Origin: Arachis hypogaea
Taxonomy: Eukaryota; Streptophyta; Magnoliopsida; Fabales; Fabaceae
DNA length: 64,000 nt
Direction: 5' to 3'
NCBI RefSeq assembly: GCF_003086295.3
Contig: NW_027255455.1
Coordinates: 489,904-553,903 of the forward strand
Of the stretch, positions 10,781 through 22,870 are shown piece after piece. The notes under the pieces are model-generated. The model worked only from the letters and a program-made list of their open reading frames with translations. It ran no database searches and was not told where the DNA came from. A program made the position numbers and the translations under genes. The number at the start of each line of letters is the position of its first letter. Within the stretch, counting starts at the first letter, position 1.

Positions 10781-12369
10781 AATTTTAATGTATTTAAGCG
10801 TTTTCTAGGATTTTTTTTATGGTTTTCTAGGGTTTTCTAGTCTTTTCAAGGGTTTTCTAGTATTTTCTAGGGTTTTTTAGCGATTTCTAAAGTTTTTTAG
10901 GTTTTTTAGGGTTTTTTAGGATTTTATAGGTTTTTAGTGTTTTTTAGGGTTTTCTAGGATTTTTAGTGTTTCTTAGGGTTTTCTAGTATCTTTTAGCTTT
11001 TTTAGGGTTTTCTATGATTCTTAGGGTTTTCTAGGATATTTTACGGTTTTCTAGAGTTTTTTTTTGGGTTTTTTAGGCTTTTTTAGAGTTCTAAGAGTTT
11101 TTTAGGGTTTTCTTGAGTTTTTTCGGATTTTCTAGAGTTGTTAGAGTTTTCTAGGGTTTTTAGGGTTTTCTAGGATTTTTAGGGTTTTCTACGGTTTTTA
11201 GGGTTTTCTAGGATTTTTTAGGGTTTTTAGTGTTTTTTAGGGTTTTCTAGGATTTTTAGTGTTTTTTAGGGTTTTCTAGTATCTTTTAGCCTTTTTAGGG
11301 TTTTCTATGATTCTTAGGGGTTTCTAAGGTTTTCTAGGATATTTTACGGTTTTCTAGGGTTTTTTGGGGTTTTTTAGGCTTTTTTAGAGTTCTAAGAGTT
11401 TTTTAGGATTTTTTAGAGTTGTTAGAGTTTTTTCGGATTTTCAAGGGTTTTTATAGTTTTCTAGGATTTTTAGGGTTTTCTACGGTTTTTAGGGTTTTCT
11501 AAGGTTTTTTAGGCTTTTTAGTATTTTTTAGGGTTTTCTAAGATTTTTAGTGTTTTTTAGGGGTTTCTAGTATCTTTTAGCTTTTTTTAGGGTTTTCTAC
11601 GATTCTTAGGGTTTTTTAGGGTTTTCTAAGGATTTCTAGGATATTTGACGGTTTTCTAGGGTTTTTTGGGGTTTTTTATGCTTTTTTAGAGTTCTAAGAG
11701 TTTTTTTAGGGTTTTCTTGAGTTTTTTTGGATTTTCTAGAGTTGTTAGAGTTTTTTAGGATTTTTAGGGTTTTCTAGGATTTTTATGGTTTTCTAGGGTT
11801 TTTAGGGTTTTCTAGGGTTTTTAGTGTTTTTAGGGTTTTCTAGGATTTTTAGTGTTTTTTCGAGTTTTCTAGTATCTTTTAGCTTTTTTAGGATTTTCTA
11901 TGATTCTTAGGGTTTTTTAGGATTTTCTAAGGTTTTCTAGGATATTTTACGGTTTTCTAGGGTTTTTTGGGGTTTTTTAGGCTTTTTTAGAGTTCTAAGA
12001 GTTTTTTACGTTTTTCTTGAGTTTTTTAGGATTTTCTAGAGTTGTTAGAGTTTTTTAGGGTTTTCTAGGGTTTTTTAGGATTTTCTAGGGTTGTTATGTT
12101 TTTTAGGATTTTTTAGGATTTTCTAGGGATTTTTTTAGATTTTTTATGGTTTTCTTGGGTTTTTTAGGGATTTCTAGAGTTTTTTAGGATTCTCTAGGGT
12201 CTTTTCGCGTTTTCTAGGATAACCTTTATAGGGTTTCTCGGGTTTTCTAGGATTTTTAGGGTTTCTAGGATTTTTTAGGAATTTCTAGGGTTTTTTTAGG
12301 GATTTTAGGATTTTTTTCGCATTTTCTAGGGTATTGTAGGGTTTTTTAGTGTTTTCTATAGTTTTTTGG
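10777..12369 (+). repeat. G-rich block of unit C (about 1.6 kb)
   Basis: G-rich decamers with a clean run of roughly 300-bp modules. An aberrant AACCTTTATAGGG patch occurs near 12220, where other units read GAAGGGTTTTTTAGGG. It is matched by 25466-27072. No gene. Confidence 0.92.
10984..11870 (+). repeat. Three consecutive ~300-bp intermediate modules
   Basis: The landmark TAGTATCTTTTAG recurs at 10984, 11277, 11568 and 11870, giving spacings of 293, 291 and 302 bp. Between landmarks the order is constant: TCTATGATTCTTAGGG, GGATATTTTACGG (or GATATTTGACGG), GAGTTCTAAGAG, GAGTTGTTAGAG. This is the clearest view of the module tier. The same order in reverse complement appears right of the gap. 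Confidence 0.85.
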
Positions 12370-12375
12370 GTTAAC
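12370..12375. other. Polarity junction GTTAAC, start of unit D
   Basis: TTTTTTGGGTTAACAACTC marks the polarity switch. The upstream flank is TTTTCTATAG. Confidence 0.9.
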
Positions 12376-13488
12376 AACTCTAAAAAACCCTAAAAACCTA
12401 AGAAAAACTCTAAAAGACCCTAAAAATTATAGAAAATCCTTGAAAACCCTAAAAAACCCAAATAACGATAGAAAACTCTAGAAAACCGTAAAAAACCCTA
12501 GAAAACACTAAAAATCCTAGAAAACCCTAAAAAATCCTAAAAAACTCTAGAAAATCCTAGAAAACCCCAAAAAAACCTAGAAAACCGTAAAAAACCCTAG
12601 AAAAGATTAGAAAACCCTAAGAATCATAGAAAACCTTAAAAACCTAAAAAATCCTAGAAAATCCTAAAAAATCCTAAAAACCCTAGAAAACCCTAAAAAC
12701 CCAAAAAATCCTAAAAAATCCTAGAAACCCCTAAAAAACCCTTAAAACCTTAAAAAATCCTAGAAAACTCTAAAAACCCTAAAAAACACTTAAAACCCTA
12801 GAAATCTCTAAAAACCTAAAAAATACTAGAAAACCCTAAAAAATCCTAAAACCATAGAAAACTCTAAAAAACACTAAAAACCTCAGAAAAACCTAAAACC
12901 CCTAAAAACCACTTTAAATCATAGAAAACCCCAAAAAATCCTAAACACTAAAAACAACCGTAAAATTTCCTAAAAACCTTTAAAACCTTAAAAAATCCTA
13001 AAAACTCTAAAAACCCTAAAAATGCTAAAAACCCTAGAAAACACTAAAAACCCAAGAAAACCCTAAAAACCCTAAAATTCCTAGAAAAACCCTAAAAACC
13101 GTAGCAAACCCTAAAAAATCTTAGAAAACTCTGGAAAACCCTAAAAACTCCCAAAAAACCCTAGAAAACCATAAAAAAACTTTAGAAAACCCTAAAAAAC
13201 TCTAAGAAACCCTAAAAACCCTAAAAAACTCTCAAAACCACTAGAAAACCCTAAAAAACCATAAAAAACCTAGAAAACCCTAAAAACCACTAAAACCCCT
13301 AGAGAATCCTAAAAACTCCTAAAAAACCCTACAAAATCCTAAAAACCCTAGAAAACCTTAAAAACTCTAGAAAACCCTAAAAAACCCTAAAAACCCTAGA
13401 AAAAACTAAAAACCTAGAAAACGCTGAAAAAAAACCATAAAAAAGCCTAGAAAACCCTAACAACCCTAGAAAAACCTAAAAAAAACCT
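12375..13488 (-). repeat. Short C-rich block of unit D
   Basis: CCCTA decamers closely related to the C-block of A (shared TCTTAGAAAACTCTGG near 13118), with D-specific AACCGTAAAATTTCC near 12956. The first part of 27078-28194 matches it, and the rest of that block does not. Confidence 0.92.
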
Positions 13489-13492
13489 AGGG
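13486..13492. other. Polarity junction CCTAGGG
   Basis: AAAACCTAGGGAATTTTAGGG is one C shorter than the B-type junction. Confidence 0.88.
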
Positions 13493-15374
13493 AATTTTAG
13501 GGTATTTAAGCGTTTTCTAGGGTTTTTTTATGGTTTTCTAGTATTTTCTAGGGTTTTCTAGTGTTTTCTAGGGTTTTCTAGGATTTTTAGGAGTTTGTAG
13601 GGTTTTTAATGTTTTTTAGGGTTTTCTAATGTTTTTTAGGGTTTGTTATGGTTTTCTAGTATTTTTTACGGTTTTTACGGTTTTTTATGGTTTTTATGGT
13701 ATTTTAGGGTTTTCTAGGGTTTTTATGGTTTTCTAGAGTTTTCCAGGGTTTTTCCGATTTTTTGGAGTTTTTTAGGATTTTCTGGAGTATTTAGAGTTTT
13801 TTAGGGTTTTCTACGATTTTCTTAGGGTTTTTTATGATTTTCTAGTGTTTTTAGTGTTTTCTTGGCTTTTTTAGGGATTTCTAGGCCTTTTTTAGGTTTT
13901 CTAGGGTTTTGTAGCGTTTTCTAGGTTTTGTAGTTTTTTGGAGTTTTCTAGGATTTTTAGGGTTTTCTAGGGTCTTTTAAAGTTTTTTTTGGATTTTTTT
14001 AGGATTTTTAGGATTTTCTAGGGTTTTTAGGGGTTTTTAGGATTTTTTAGGGTTTTCAAGGGTTTTTTAGGGTTTTCTATGGTTTTTAGTGTTTTTTAGG
14101 GTTTTCTTGAGTTTTTTATGATTTTCTAGGGTTGTTAGGGTTTTCTAGGGTTTTTTAGGGATTTCTAAAGTTTTTTAGGTTTTTTAGGGTTTTTTAGGAT
14201 TTTATAGCTTTTTTTACGATTTTATAGGTTTTTTTTAGGTTTTTTAGGGTTTTCTAGGATTTTTAGGGTTTTCTAGGGTTTTTAGGGTTGTCTAGGGTTT
14301 TTTAGGGTTTTTAGTGTTTTTTAGGGTTTTCTAGTATCTTTTATCTTTTTTAGGGTTTTCTATGATTCTTAGGGTTTTCTAGGATATTTTACGGTTTTCT
14401 AGAGTTTTTTGGGGTTTTTTAGGCTTTTTTAGAGTTCTAAGAGTTTTTTAGGGTTTTCTTGAGTTTTTTAGGATTTTCTAGAGTTGTTAGAGTTTTTTAG
14501 GGTTTTCTAGGGTTTTTAGGGTTTTCTAGGATTTTTAGGGTTTTCTACGGTTTTTAGGATTTTCTAGGGTTTTTAGTGTTTTTTAGGGTTTTCTAGGATT
14601 TTTAGTGTTTTTTAGGGTTTTCTAGTATCTTTTAGCTTTTTTAGGGTTTTCTATGATTCTTAGGGTTTCTAAGGTTTTCTAGGATATTTTACGGTTTTCT
14701 AAGGTTTTTTGGGGTTTTTTAGGCTTTTTTAGAGTTCTAAGAGTTTTTTAGGATTTTCTTGAGTTTTTTAGGATTTTCTAGAGTTGTTAGAGTTTTTTAG
14801 TGTTTTCTACGGTTTTTAGGGTTTTCTAGGGTTTTTTAGGCTTTTTAGTATTTTTTAGGGTTTTCTAGGATTTTTAGTGTTTTTAGGGTTTTCTAGTATC
14901 TTTTAGCTTTTTTAGGGTTTTCTATGATTCTTAGGGTTTTTTAGGGTTTTCTAAGGTTTTCTAGGATATTTGACGGTTTTCTAGGGTTTTTCGGGGTTTT
15001 TTATGCTTTTTTAGAGTTTTAAGAGTTTTTTTAGGGTTTTCTTGAGTTCTTTTTGGATTTTCTAGAGTTGTTAGAGTTTTTTAGGGTTTTCTAGGTTTTT
15101 TAGGATTTTCTAGGGTTTTCTAGGATTTTTAGGGTTTTCTAGGGTTTTTAGTGTTTATAGGGTTTTCTAGAGTTTTTTTAGGATTCTCTAGGGTCTTTTC
15201 GCGTTTTCTAGGATTTTGAAGGGTTTTTTAGGGTTTTATAGGGTTTCCTTTTCTAGGGTTTTTATGGTTTCTAGGATTTTTTAGGAATTTCTAGGGTTTT
15301 TTAGGGATTTTAGAATTTTTTCGCATTTTCTAGGGTTTTTGTAGGGTTTTTTAGTGTTTTATATAGTTTTTTGG
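13489..15374 (+). repeat. G-rich block of unit D (about 1.9 kb)
   Basis: G-rich decamers. The first part resembles the start of the A block (TTTTGTAGCG and GTAGTTTTTTGG landmarks) and the last 790 bp match 1-787. No gene. Confidence 0.92.
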
Positions 15375-15380
15375 GTTAAC
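15375..15380. other. Polarity junction GTTAAC, start of unit A'
   Basis: TTTTTTGGGTTAACAAACC has the same AAACC right flank as the junction at 787, where B, C and D have AACTC. This supports A' as the copy of A. Confidence 0.9.
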
Positions 15381-16512
15381 AAACCTAAAAAACCCTAAAA
15401 ACCTTAGAAAACTCTAAAAATCCTAAAAATTATAGAAAATCCTTGAAAACCCTAAAAAACCCAAACAACGATAGAAAACTCTAGAAAACTATAAAAAACC
15501 CTAGAAAACGCTAAAAATCCTAGAAAATACTAAAAAACCCTAAAAAACTCTAGAAACTCTAGAAAATCCTAGAAAACCCCAAAAAAAACCTAGAAAACCG
15601 TAAAAAACCCTAGAAAAGATTAGAAAACCCTAAAAACCCTAAGAATAATAGAAAACCTTAAAAACCTCAAAAATCCTAGAAAACCCTAAAAACCCAAAAA
15701 ACCCTAGAAAACCCTAAAAAACCCAAAAAATCCTAAAAAATCCTAGAAACTCCTAAAAAACCCTTAAAACCTTAAAAAATCCTAGAAAACTCTAAAAACC
15801 CTAAAAAACACTTAAAACCCTAGAAATCTCTAAAAACCTAAAAAATACTAGAAAACCCTAAAAAATCCTAAAACCATAGAAAACTCTAAAAAACACTAAA
15901 AACCTAAGAAAAACCTAAAAACCCTAAAAAAACTCTTAAAAATCATAGAAAACCCCAAAAAATCCTAAACACTAAAAACAATCCTAAAATTTCCTAAAAA
16001 CCCTTAAAACGTTATAAAAAACCCTAAAAACTCTAAAAACCCTAAAAATGCTAAAAACCCTAAAAAACACTAAAAACCCAAGAAAACCCTAAAAATCCTA
16101 AAATTCCTAGAAAAACCCTAAAAACCGTAGCAAACCCTAAAAAATCTTAGAAAACTCTGGAAAACCCTAAAAACTCCCAAAAAACCCTAGAAAACCATAA
16201 AAAACTTTAGAAAACCCTAAAAAACTCTAAGAAATCCTAAAAACCCTAAAAAACTCTCAAAACCACTAGAAAACCCTAAAAAACCATAAAAAACCTAGAA
16301 AACCCTAAAAAACACTAAAACCCCTAGAGAATCCTAAAAACTCCTAAAAAACCCTACAAAATCCTAAAAACCCTAGAAAACCTTAAAAACTCTAGAAAAC
16401 CCTAAAAAACCCTAAAAACCCTAGAAAAAACTAAAAACCTAGAAAACGCTGAAAAAAAACCTTAAAAAAGCCTAGAAAACCCTAACAACCCTAGAAAAAC
16501 CTAAAAAAACCT
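15380..16512 (-). repeat. Short C-rich block of unit A'
   Basis: This is a near copy of 792-1929 with scattered substitutions and small indels, for example AAACGTTATAAAAAACCC near 16008 where A has AAACCTTATAAAAAACCC. No gene. Confidence 0.92.
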
Positions 16513-16516
16513 AGGG
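16510..16516. other. Polarity junction CCTAGGG
   Basis: AAACCTAGGGAATTTTAGGG is intact here, where the unit A copy is mutated to ACATAGGG. Confidence 0.88.
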
Positions 16517-19500
16517 AATTTTAGGGTATTTAAGCGTTTTCTAGGGTTTTTTTATGGTTTTCTAGTATTTTCTAGGGTTTTCTAGTATTTTCTAGGGTTT
16601 TCTAGTGTTTTCTAGTGTTTTCTAGGGTTTTCTAGGATTTTTAGGAGTTTCTAGGGTTTTTAATGTTTTTTAGGGTTTGTTATGGTTTTCTAGTATTTTT
16701 TACGGTTTTTACGGTTTTTTATGGTTTTTATGGTATTTTAGGGTTTTCTAGGGTTTTTATGGTTTTCGAGTGTTTTCCAGGGTTTTTCCAATTTTTTGGA
16801 GTTTTTTAGGGTTTTCTACGATTTTCTTAGGGTTTTTTATGATTTTCTAGTGTTTTTAGTGTTTTCTAGGCTTTTTTAGGGATTTCTAGGCCTTTTTTAG
16901 GTTTTCTAGGGTTTTGTAGCGTTTTCTAGGTTTTGTAGTTTTTTGGTGTTTTCTAGGATTTTTAGGGTTTTCTGGGGTCTTTTAAAGTTTTTTTTGGATT
17001 TTTTAGGTTTTTTAGGATTTTCTAGGGTTTTTAGGGGTTTTTAGGATTTTTTAGGGTTTTCAAGGGTTTTTTAGGGTTTTCTATGGTTTTTAGAGTTTTT
17101 TAGGGTTTTCTTGAGTTTTTTATGATTTTCTAGGGTTGTTAGGGTTTTCTAGGGTTTTTTAGGGATTTCTAAAGTATTTTAGGTTTTTTAGGATTTTATA
17201 GGTTTTTTTAGGATTTTCTACGATTTTTAGAGTTTTTTAGGATTTACTACGATTTTTTTAGGGTTTTTTACAATTTTCTAGTGTTTTTAGCGTTTTCTAG
17301 GCTTTTTTAGGGATTTCTAGGCCTTTTTTAGGTTTTCTACGGTTTTGTAGCGTTTTCTAAGTTTTGTAGTTTTTTGGTGTTTTCTATGATTTTTAGGGTT
17401 TTCAAGGGTCTTTTAAAGTTTTTTTCGATTTTTTAGGATTTTTAGGATTTTCTAGAGTTTTCTAAAGTTTTTTATGATTTTCTAGGGTTTTTAGGGTTTT
17501 CTAGGGCTTTTAGTGTTTTTTGGGTTTTCTAGGGTTTTCTAGGATTTTCTAGGGATTTTCTTGAGTTTTTAGGATTTTTTAGGGTTTTCTAGGGGGATTT
17601 TAGCGTTTTTTAGGGTTTTCTAAGTTTTTTAGTGTTTTCTTGAGTTTTTTAGGATTTTCTAGGGTTGTTAGGGATTTCTAGGGTTTTCTAGGGTTTTTTA
17701 GGATTTTATAGGTTTTTCTAGGTTTTTCTAGGTTTTTAGGATTTTCAAGGATTTTTAGGGTTTTCTAGGGTTTTAAGGGTTTTTTAGGGTTTTTACTGTT
17801 TTTTAGGGTTTTCTAGGATTTTCAGTATTTTTTAGGGTTTTCTAGTATATTTTAGCTTTTTTAGGGTTTTCTATGATTCTTAGGATTTTCTAAGGTTTTC
17901 TAGGATATTTTACGGTTTTCTAGGGTTTTTTGGGGTTTTTTAGGCTTTTTTAGAGTTCTAAGAGTTTTTTAGGATTTCCTTGAGTTTTTTAGGATTTTCT
18001 AGGGTTTTTAGGATTTTCTTGGACTTTTAGAGTTTTCTACGGTTTTTAGGGTTTTCTAGGGTTTTTTAGGGTTTTTAGTGTTTTTAGGGTTTTCTAGGAT
18101 TTTTACTGTTTTTTAGGATTTTCTACGATTTTTAGAGTTTTTTAGGATTTCCTACGATTTTTTAGGGTTTTTTACAATTTTCTAGTGTTTTTAGCGTTTT
18201 CTAGGCTTTTTTAGGGATTTCTAGGCCTTTTTTAGTTTTTCTACGGTTTTGTAGCGTTTTCTAAGTTTTGTAGTTTTTTGGTGTTTTCTAGGATTTTTAG
18301 GGTTTTCAAGGGTCTTTTAAAGTTATTTTGGATTTTTTAGGATTTTTAGGATTTTCTAGAGTTTTCTAAAGTTTTTTATGATTTTCTAGGGTTTTTAGGG
18401 TTTTCTAGGGCTTTTAGTGTTTTTTGGGTTTTCTAGGATTTTCTAGGGATTTTCTTGAGTTTTTAGGATTTTTTAGGGTTTTCAAGGGTTTTTTAGGTTT
18501 TTTAGGGTTTTCTAAGATTTTAAGTGTTTTTTAGGGTTTTCTTGAGTTTTTTAGGATTTTCTAGGGTTGTTAGGGTTTTCTAGGATTTTTTAGGGATTTC
18601 TTAAGTTTTTTAGGTTTTTTAGGGTTTTTAGGATTTTATAGGTTTTTTTAGGTTTTTTAGGGTTTTCTAGGATTTTTAGGGTTTTCTAGGGTTTTTAAGG
18701 GTTTTTTAGGGTTTTTAGTATTTTTTAGGGTTTTCTAGGATTTTTAGTGTTTTTTAGGGTTTTCTGGTATCTTTTAGCTTTTTTAGGGTTTTCTATGATT
18801 CTTACGGTTTTCTAAGGTTTTCTAGGATATTTTACGGTTTTCTAGGATTTTTTGGTGTTTTTTAGGGTTTTCTTGAGTTTTTTAGGATTTTCTAGAGTTG
18901 TTAGTGTTTTTTAGGGTTTTCTAGGGTTTTCTAGGGTTTTTTAAGATTTTTAGTGTTTTTTAGGGTTTTGTAGGACTTTTAGTGTTTTTTAGGGTTTTCT
19001 AGTATCTTTTAGCTTTTTTAGGCTTTTCTATGATTCTTAGGGTTTTCTAAGGTTTTCTAGGATATTTTACGGTTTTCTAGGGTTTTTTGGGATTTTTTAT
19101 GCTTTTTTAGAGTTCTAAGAGTTTTTTTAGGGTTTTCTTGAGTTTTTTTGGATTTTCTAGAGTTGTTAGAGTTTTTTAGGGTTTCTAGGGTTTTCTAGGA
19201 TTTTTAGGGTTTGTAGGATTTTCTAGGGTTTTTTAGGGTTTTTGGTTTTAGGGTTTTCTAGGATTTTTAGTGTTTTTTCGACTTTTCTAGTATCTTTTAG
19301 CTTTTTTATGGTTTTCTATGATTCTTAGGGTTTTTTAGGATTTCTAAGGTTTTCTAAGATATTTTACGGTTTTCTAGGATTTTTTGGGGTTCTTTAGGGT
19401 TTTTTAGAGTTCTAAGAGTTTTTTAGGGATTTCTAGAGTTTTTTAGGATTCTCTAGGGTCTTTTCGCGTTTTCTAGGATTTTGAAGGGTTTTTTAGGGTT

Positions 19501-21823
19501 TTATAGGGTTTCTCGGGTTTTCTATGGTTTTTAGGGTTTCTAGAATTTTCTAGGATTTTCTAGGATTTTCTAGGGTTTTCTAGAGTTTTTAGGATTTTTT
19601 TGGGTTTTCAAGGGTTTTTTAGGGTTTTTTAGGGTTTTCTAGGATTTTTAGTGTTTTTTTAGGGTTTTCTTGTGTTTTTTAGGATTTTCTAGGGCTGTTA
19701 GGGCTTTATAGGGTTTTTTAGGGATTTCTAAAGTTTTTTAGGTTTTTTAGGGTTTTTTAGGATTTTATAGGTTTTTTTAGGTTTTTTAGAGTTTTCTAGG
19801 ATTTTTAGGGTTTTCTAGGGTTTTTAGGGTTGTCTAGGGTTTTCAGTGTTTTTTAGGGTTTTTAGGATTTTTTGTGTCTTTTAGGGTTTTCTAGTATCTT
19901 TTAGCTTTTTTAGGGTTTTCTATGATTCTTAGGGTTTTCTAAGGTTTTCTAGGATATTTTACGGTTTTCTAGGGTTTTTTGGGGTTTTTTAGGCTTTTTT
20001 AGAGTTCTAAGAGTTTTTTAGGGTTTTCTTGAGTTTTTTAGGATTTTCTAGAGTTGTTAGAGTTTTCTAGGGTTTTTAGGGTTTTCTTGGATTTTTAGGG
20101 TTTTCTACGGTTTTTAGGGTTTTCTAGGGTTTTTTAGGGTTTTTAGTGTTTTTTAGGGTTTTCTAGGATTTTTAGTGGTTTCTAGGGTTTTCTAGTATCT
20201 TTTAGCTTTTTTAGGGTTTTCTATGATTCTAAGGGTTTCTAAGATTTTCTAGGATATTTTACGGTTTTCTAGGGTTTTTTGGGGCTTTTTTATAATTTTC
20301 TAGAGTTGTTAGAGTTTTTTAGGGTTTTCTAGGTTTTTTTAGGATTTTCTAGGGTTGTTAGAGTTTTTTAGGATTTTTTAGGATTTTCTAGGGTTTTTTT
20401 TTTAGGTTTTTTATGGTTTTCTAGGGTTTTTTAGGGATTTCTAGAGTTTTTTAGGATTCTCTAGTGTCTTTTCGCGTTTTCTAGGATTTTTAAGGATTTT
20501 TTAGGGTTTTATAGGGTTTCTCGGGTTTTCTAGGGTTTTTTAGGGATTTCAGGATTTTTTCGCATTTTTTAAGGTTTTTTAGGGTTTTCTAGGATTTTTA
20601 GGGTTTTCTGCGGTTTTTAGGGTTTTCTAGGGTTTTTTAGGGTTTTTAGTGTTTTTTAGGGTTTTCTAGGATTTTAAGTGTTTTTTAGGGTTTTCTAGTA
20701 TCTTTTAGCTTTTTAGGCTTTTCTATGATTCTTAGGGTTTCTAAGGTTTTCTAGGATATTTTACGGTTTTCTAGGGTTTTTTTGGGGTTTTTTAGGCTTT
20801 TTTAGAGTTCTAAGAGTTTTTTAGGATTTTCTTGAATTTTTTAGGATTTTCTAGAGTTGTTAGAGTTTTTTAGGATTTTCTAGGGTTTTTAGATTTTTCT
20901 AGGATTTTTAGAGTTTTCTACGGTTTTTAGGGTTTTCTAAGGTTTTTTAGGCTTTTTAGTATTTTTTTGGGTTTTCTAGGATTTTTAGTGTTTTTGAGGG
21001 TTTTCAAGTATCTTTTAGCTTTTTTTAGGGTTTTCTATGATTCTTAGGGTTTTTTAGGGTTTTCTAAGGTTTTCTAGGATATTTTACAGTTTTCTAGGGT
21101 TTTTTGGGGGGTTTTTTATGATTTTTTAGAGTTCTAAGAGTTTTTTTAGGGTTTTCTTGAGTTTTTTTAGATTTTCTAGAGTTGTTAGAGTTTTTTAGGG
21201 TTTTCTAGGGTTTTCTAGAGTTTTCTAGAATTTTTAGGGTTTTCTAGGATTTTTAGGGTTTTCTAGGGTTTCTAGGGTTTTCTAGGGTTTTTTAGGGTTT
21301 TTAGTGTTTTTAGGGTTTTCTAGAATTTTTAGTGTTTTTTCGGGTTTTCTAGTATCTTTTAGCTTTTTTAGGGTTTTCTATGATTCTTAGGGTTTTCTAA
21401 GGTTTTCTAGGATATTTTACGGTTTTCTAGGTTTTTTTGGGGTTTTTTAGGCTTTTTTAGAGTTCAAAGAGTTTTTTAGGGTTTTCTTGAGTTTTTTAAG
21501 ATTTTCTAGAGTTGTTAGAGTTTTTTAGGGTTTTCTAGGGTTTTTTAGGATTTTCTAGGGTTGTTAGAGTTTTTTAGGATTTTTTAGGATTTTCTAGGGT
21601 TTTTTTAGGTTTTTTACGGTTTTCTAGGGTTTTTTAGGGATTTCTAGAGTTTTTTAGGATTCTCTAGGGTCTTTTCGCGTTTTCTAGGATTTTGAAGGGT
21701 TTTTTAGGGTTTTATAGGATTTCTCGGGTTTTCTAGGGTTTTTAGGGTTTCTAGGATTTTTTATGAATTTCTAGGATTTTTTATGAATTTGTAGGGTTTT
21801 TTAGTGTTTTCATAGTTTTTTGG
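16513..21823 (+). repeat. Long G-rich block of unit A' (about 5.3 kb)
   Basis: Copy of 1930-7107 with several indels that add about 130 bp. The largest is roughly 90 bp near 19081-19180, a stretch with GGGATTTTTTATGC and GAGTTCTAAGAG that is missing near 4516 in A. No gene. Confidence 0.92.
21256..21297 (+). other. Candidate G-quadruplex motif, A' copy
   Basis: GGG runs at 21256, 21266, 21275, 21285 and 21295 have the same loop lengths (7, 6, 7, 7) as 6559-6600. Confidence 0.55.
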
Positions 21824-21829
21824 ATTAAC
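21824..21829. other. Mutated polarity junction ATTAAC, start of unit B'
   Basis: TTTTTGGATTAACAACTC has one substitution that destroys the GTTAAC palindrome present at the B junction (7108). The polarity switch is unchanged. Confidence 0.9.
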
Positions 21830-22866
21830 AACTCTAAAAAACCCTAAAAATCCTAAAATACCCAAAAAAACCTAGAAAACCCTAGAAAATCCTAAAAAAT
21901 CCTAAAAAACCCTAAAAAACTCTAGAAACTCTAGAAAATCCTAGAAAACCCCAAAAAAACCTAGAAAATCGTAAAAAACCCTAGAAAAGATTAGAAAACC
22001 CTAAAAAGCCTAAGAATCCTAGAAAACCCTAAAAAAATCCTAAAAACCCTAGAAAACCCTAAAAAACCCAAAAAATCTTAAAAAATCCTAGAAACTCCTA
22101 AAAAACCCTTAAAACCTTAAAAAACCCTAGAAAACTCTAAAAACCCTAAAAAATACTTAAAACCCTAGAAATCTCTAAAAACCTAAAAAATACTAGAAAA
22201 CCCTAAAAATCCTAAAACCATAGAAAACTCTAAAAAACACTAAAAACCTAAGAAAAACCTAAAAACCCTAAAAAAACTCTTAAAAATCATAGAAAATCCA
22301 AAAAAATCCTAAACACTAAAAACAACCCTAAAATTTCCTAAAAACCCTTAAAACCTTAAAAAACACTAAAACTCTAAAAACCCTAAAAATGCTAAAATCC
22401 CTAGAAAACACTAAAAATCCTAAAATTCCTAGAAAAACCCTAAAAACCGTAGCAAACCCTAAAAAATCCTAGAAAACTCTAGAAAACCCTGAAAACTCCC
22501 TAAACCCCCCCCCCTAAAAACCCTAGAAAACCATAAAAAACTTTAGAAAACCCTAGAAAACTCTAAGAAACCCTAAAAACCCTAAAAAACTCTCAAAACC
22601 ACTAGAAAACCCTAAAAAACCCTAACAACCCTAGAAAACCATAAAAAACCTAGAAAACCCTAAAAAACACTAAAACCCCTAGAGAATCTTAAAAACTCCT
22701 AAAAAACCCAACAAAATCCTAAAAACCCTAGAAAACCTTAAAAACTCTAGAAAACCCTAAAAAACCCTAAAAACCCTAGAAAAAACTAAAAACCTACAAA
22801 ACGCTGAAAAAAATCATAAAAAAGCCTAGAAAACCCTAACAACCCTAGAAAAACCTAAAAAACCCT
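21829..22866 (-). repeat. Short C-rich block of unit B'
   Basis: Copy of 7113-8200 that is 50 bp shorter. The segment with CAACGATAGAAAACTC and GCTAAAAATCC just after the junction is missing near 21865-21880. The C10 tract is at 22505-22514. Confidence 0.92.
22505..22514. repeat. C10 homopolymer
   Basis: Ten consecutive C, the counterpart of the C11 tract at 7839-7849. Confidence 0.85.
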
Positions 22867-22870
22867 AGGG
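22863..22870. other. Polarity junction CCCTAGGG
   Basis: Perfect palindrome with flank AATTTTAGGGTATTTAAGCG, identical to the B copy at 8198. Confidence 0.9.

Larger units (their letters stand above)
788..15375. repeat. Left-half higher-order repeat, copy 1 (A-B-C-D)
   Basis: Four units, each a short C-rich block plus a longer G-rich block, bounded by GTTAAC junctions at 787, 7108, 9668, 12370 and 15375. The same order of unit-specific variants starts again at 15375. Junction-to-junction offsets to copy 2 are 14,588, 14,716, 14,699 and 14,703 bp. Confidence 0.88.

Noticed and set aside
1..15375. Exact two-fold assembly duplication as the sole cause of the left HOR
   Set aside because: Copies differ by many substitutions, a ~90-bp indel, a 50-bp deletion and junction mutations, so they are not a simple duplicated contig, though collapse or misjoins elsewhere remain possible.
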